This document shows, in pieces, positions 33,416-33,847 of a stretch of DNA of 33,847 nucleotides. The notes under the pieces were generated by a model, which was not told the DNA's origin, made no database searches, and saw only the letters and a program-made list of their open reading frames with translations. This DNA is from Candidatus Omnitrophota bacterium. GTDB lineage: Bacteria; Omnitrophota; Gorgyraeia; Gygaellales; Profunditerraquicolaceae. Each line of letters begins with the position of its first letter. The first letter of the stretch is position 1. The DNA is taken from assembly GCA_029571225.1 (NCBI GenBank), contig JAKPTF010000082.1:1-33847 (forward strand). The letters run 5' to 3'. Both the position numbers and the translations under genes were made by a program.

Positions 33416-33847
33416 TTATCCCAACCCCTTGTATAATGCAACCGCGCCTTTTTCCAGCCATGCCGGCATCTCGATCCTTCGTATGTATTCCAGGTCCTCC
33501 CGGCTGAATACCCGGTATCTCTTAAGCACGAAGAATGCCGCGGCAAAAACGACAACGGCAGCAGCGGCATTGACGAGCACGTTGCGCGAAATAAGGCATA
33601 CGACCGCGATCACGAGCGCAGGCGCGCTGCACAACACCTGGTTCCAGTTGACGATGCCGAATTGCCGGTTGATAGCGTGCGATACCGCGCAACACGCAAT
33701 AAAACTGCTCAGCGCAGTTCCCGCTGCAGCACCGATAATTCCGAAAAACCCGATCAATACGTAATTAAGCCCCACGCAGACGATCGCGGACGCGACATTG
33801 ATCGTTCCGGTAAGCTTGATATAGTTATACACGGTCGAAACCGGGTT
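33416..33847 (-). CDS. Wzx-type polysaccharide flippase, C-terminal part, cut by the window edge
   Basis: The C-terminal 143 codons of a membrane protein; the frame stays open to the window edge (first residues NPVSTVYNYIKLTGT), so the GTG at 33832 is not the true start. The region includes hydrophobic helices separated by short loops, among them VLNYVLIGFFGIIGAAAGTALS-like sequence, the typical last helices of PST/MATE-type flippases that move lipid-linked glycans across the inner membrane. The cytoplasmic tail ends LEKGAVALYKGLG. As the first visible gene of the operon it links export to the synthesis genes that follow. Identity as Wzx rather than another MVF/MATE member is probable, not certain. 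Confidence 0.8.
   Translation of the reverse strand, partial: NPVSTVYNYIKLTGTINVASAIVCVGLNYVLIGFFGIIGAAAGTALSSFIACCAVSHAINRQFGIVNWNQVLCSAPALVIAVVCLISRNVLVNAAAAVVVFAAAFFVLKRYRVFSREDLEYIRRIEMPAWLEKGAVALYKGLG

Noticed and set aside
33171-33764. Plus-strand open frame of 197 codons
   Set aside because: Antisense to the methyltransferase-GT4 fusion and the flippase, threonine/alanine-rich with no family features and no ribosome site consistent with the operon.
1-33847. tRNA, rRNA, CRISPR, insertion sequence or phage attachment site
   Set aside because: Coding sequence is continuous with gaps of at most 22 nt; I found no transposase, integrase, regular direct repeats or cloverleaf-like stretch.

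Overview
The window is one uninterrupted stretch of a cell-surface polysaccharide or glycolipid biosynthesis locus. I count 30 protein-coding genes, all on the minus strand, so transcription runs from position 33847 down to 1. Both ends are cut: the right edge falls inside a Wzx-type flippase and the left edge inside a B12-binding radical SAM gene. No gap between genes exceeds 22 nt, and 16 of the 29 junctions overlap (ATGA, TAATG/TGATG, or 8-17 nt). There is no room for an internal terminator, tRNA, rRNA or CRISPR array. I see no insertion sequence and no broken gene. The host is probably a Gram-negative-type bacterium of roughly 50% GC. The mix of radical SAM, FemAB-like, DegT, asparagine-synthase-like, deacetylase and many glycosyltransferase genes resembles EPS/O-antigen loci of candidate phyla such as Omnitrophota, or of exosortase-carrying bacteria, but the lineage is only a guess.

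Layout in transcription order. (a) 33847-28952: flippase C-terminus, a methyltransferase-GT4 fusion, a LegB-like NAD-dependent 4,6-dehydratase, a sugar-phosphate nucleotidyltransferase, and a DPM1-like GT2. This looks like nucleotide-sugar supply plus lipid-linked transfer. (b) 28949-25927: a polysaccharide deacetylase of the kind found in exosortase/PEP-CTERM EPS loci, a FemAB-like acyltransferase, and a divergent DegT-fold protein. (c) 25923-16082: a membrane block with four GT-C (GT39/ArnT-like) proteins, a CDP-alcohol phosphotransferase with an altered catalytic motif, two zinc-ribbon methyltransferases and a UPF0104-type (LPG synthase membrane domain) protein. Two of the GT-C proteins are clear paralogues. 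(d) 16085-11439: a GT2, then four genes for an unusual deoxy-amino sugar: an FdtA/QdtA-type cupin ketoisomerase, an EvaA-type NDP-hexose 2,3-dehydratase, a Gfo/Idh/MocA oxidoreductase and an EvaB/FdtB-type aminotransferase. (e) 11442-1: a radical SAM-GT4 fusion, a GT4, a zinc-ribbon methyltransferase, a glutamine-dependent asparagine-synthase-like amidotransferase, another GT4, an SGNH hydrolase, a second FemAB-like protein, a small methyltransferase, and a second B12 radical SAM protein.

Taken together (inference): the locus makes nucleotide-activated deoxyamino sugars, builds a lipid-linked glycan with GT2 and GT4 enzymes, exports it by flippase, and decorates it on the far side of the membrane with polyprenyl-phosphate-dependent GT-C enzymes. 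Deacetylation, amide or aminoacyl groups (AsnB-like, FemAB-like), methylation and possibly radical chemistry would add further modifications. The most unusual points are the two fusion enzymes, the degenerate CDP-alcohol phosphotransferase motif, the paralogous GT-C pair with a shared N-terminal membrane module, and a sugar module whose enzymes appear to compete for the same carbon.
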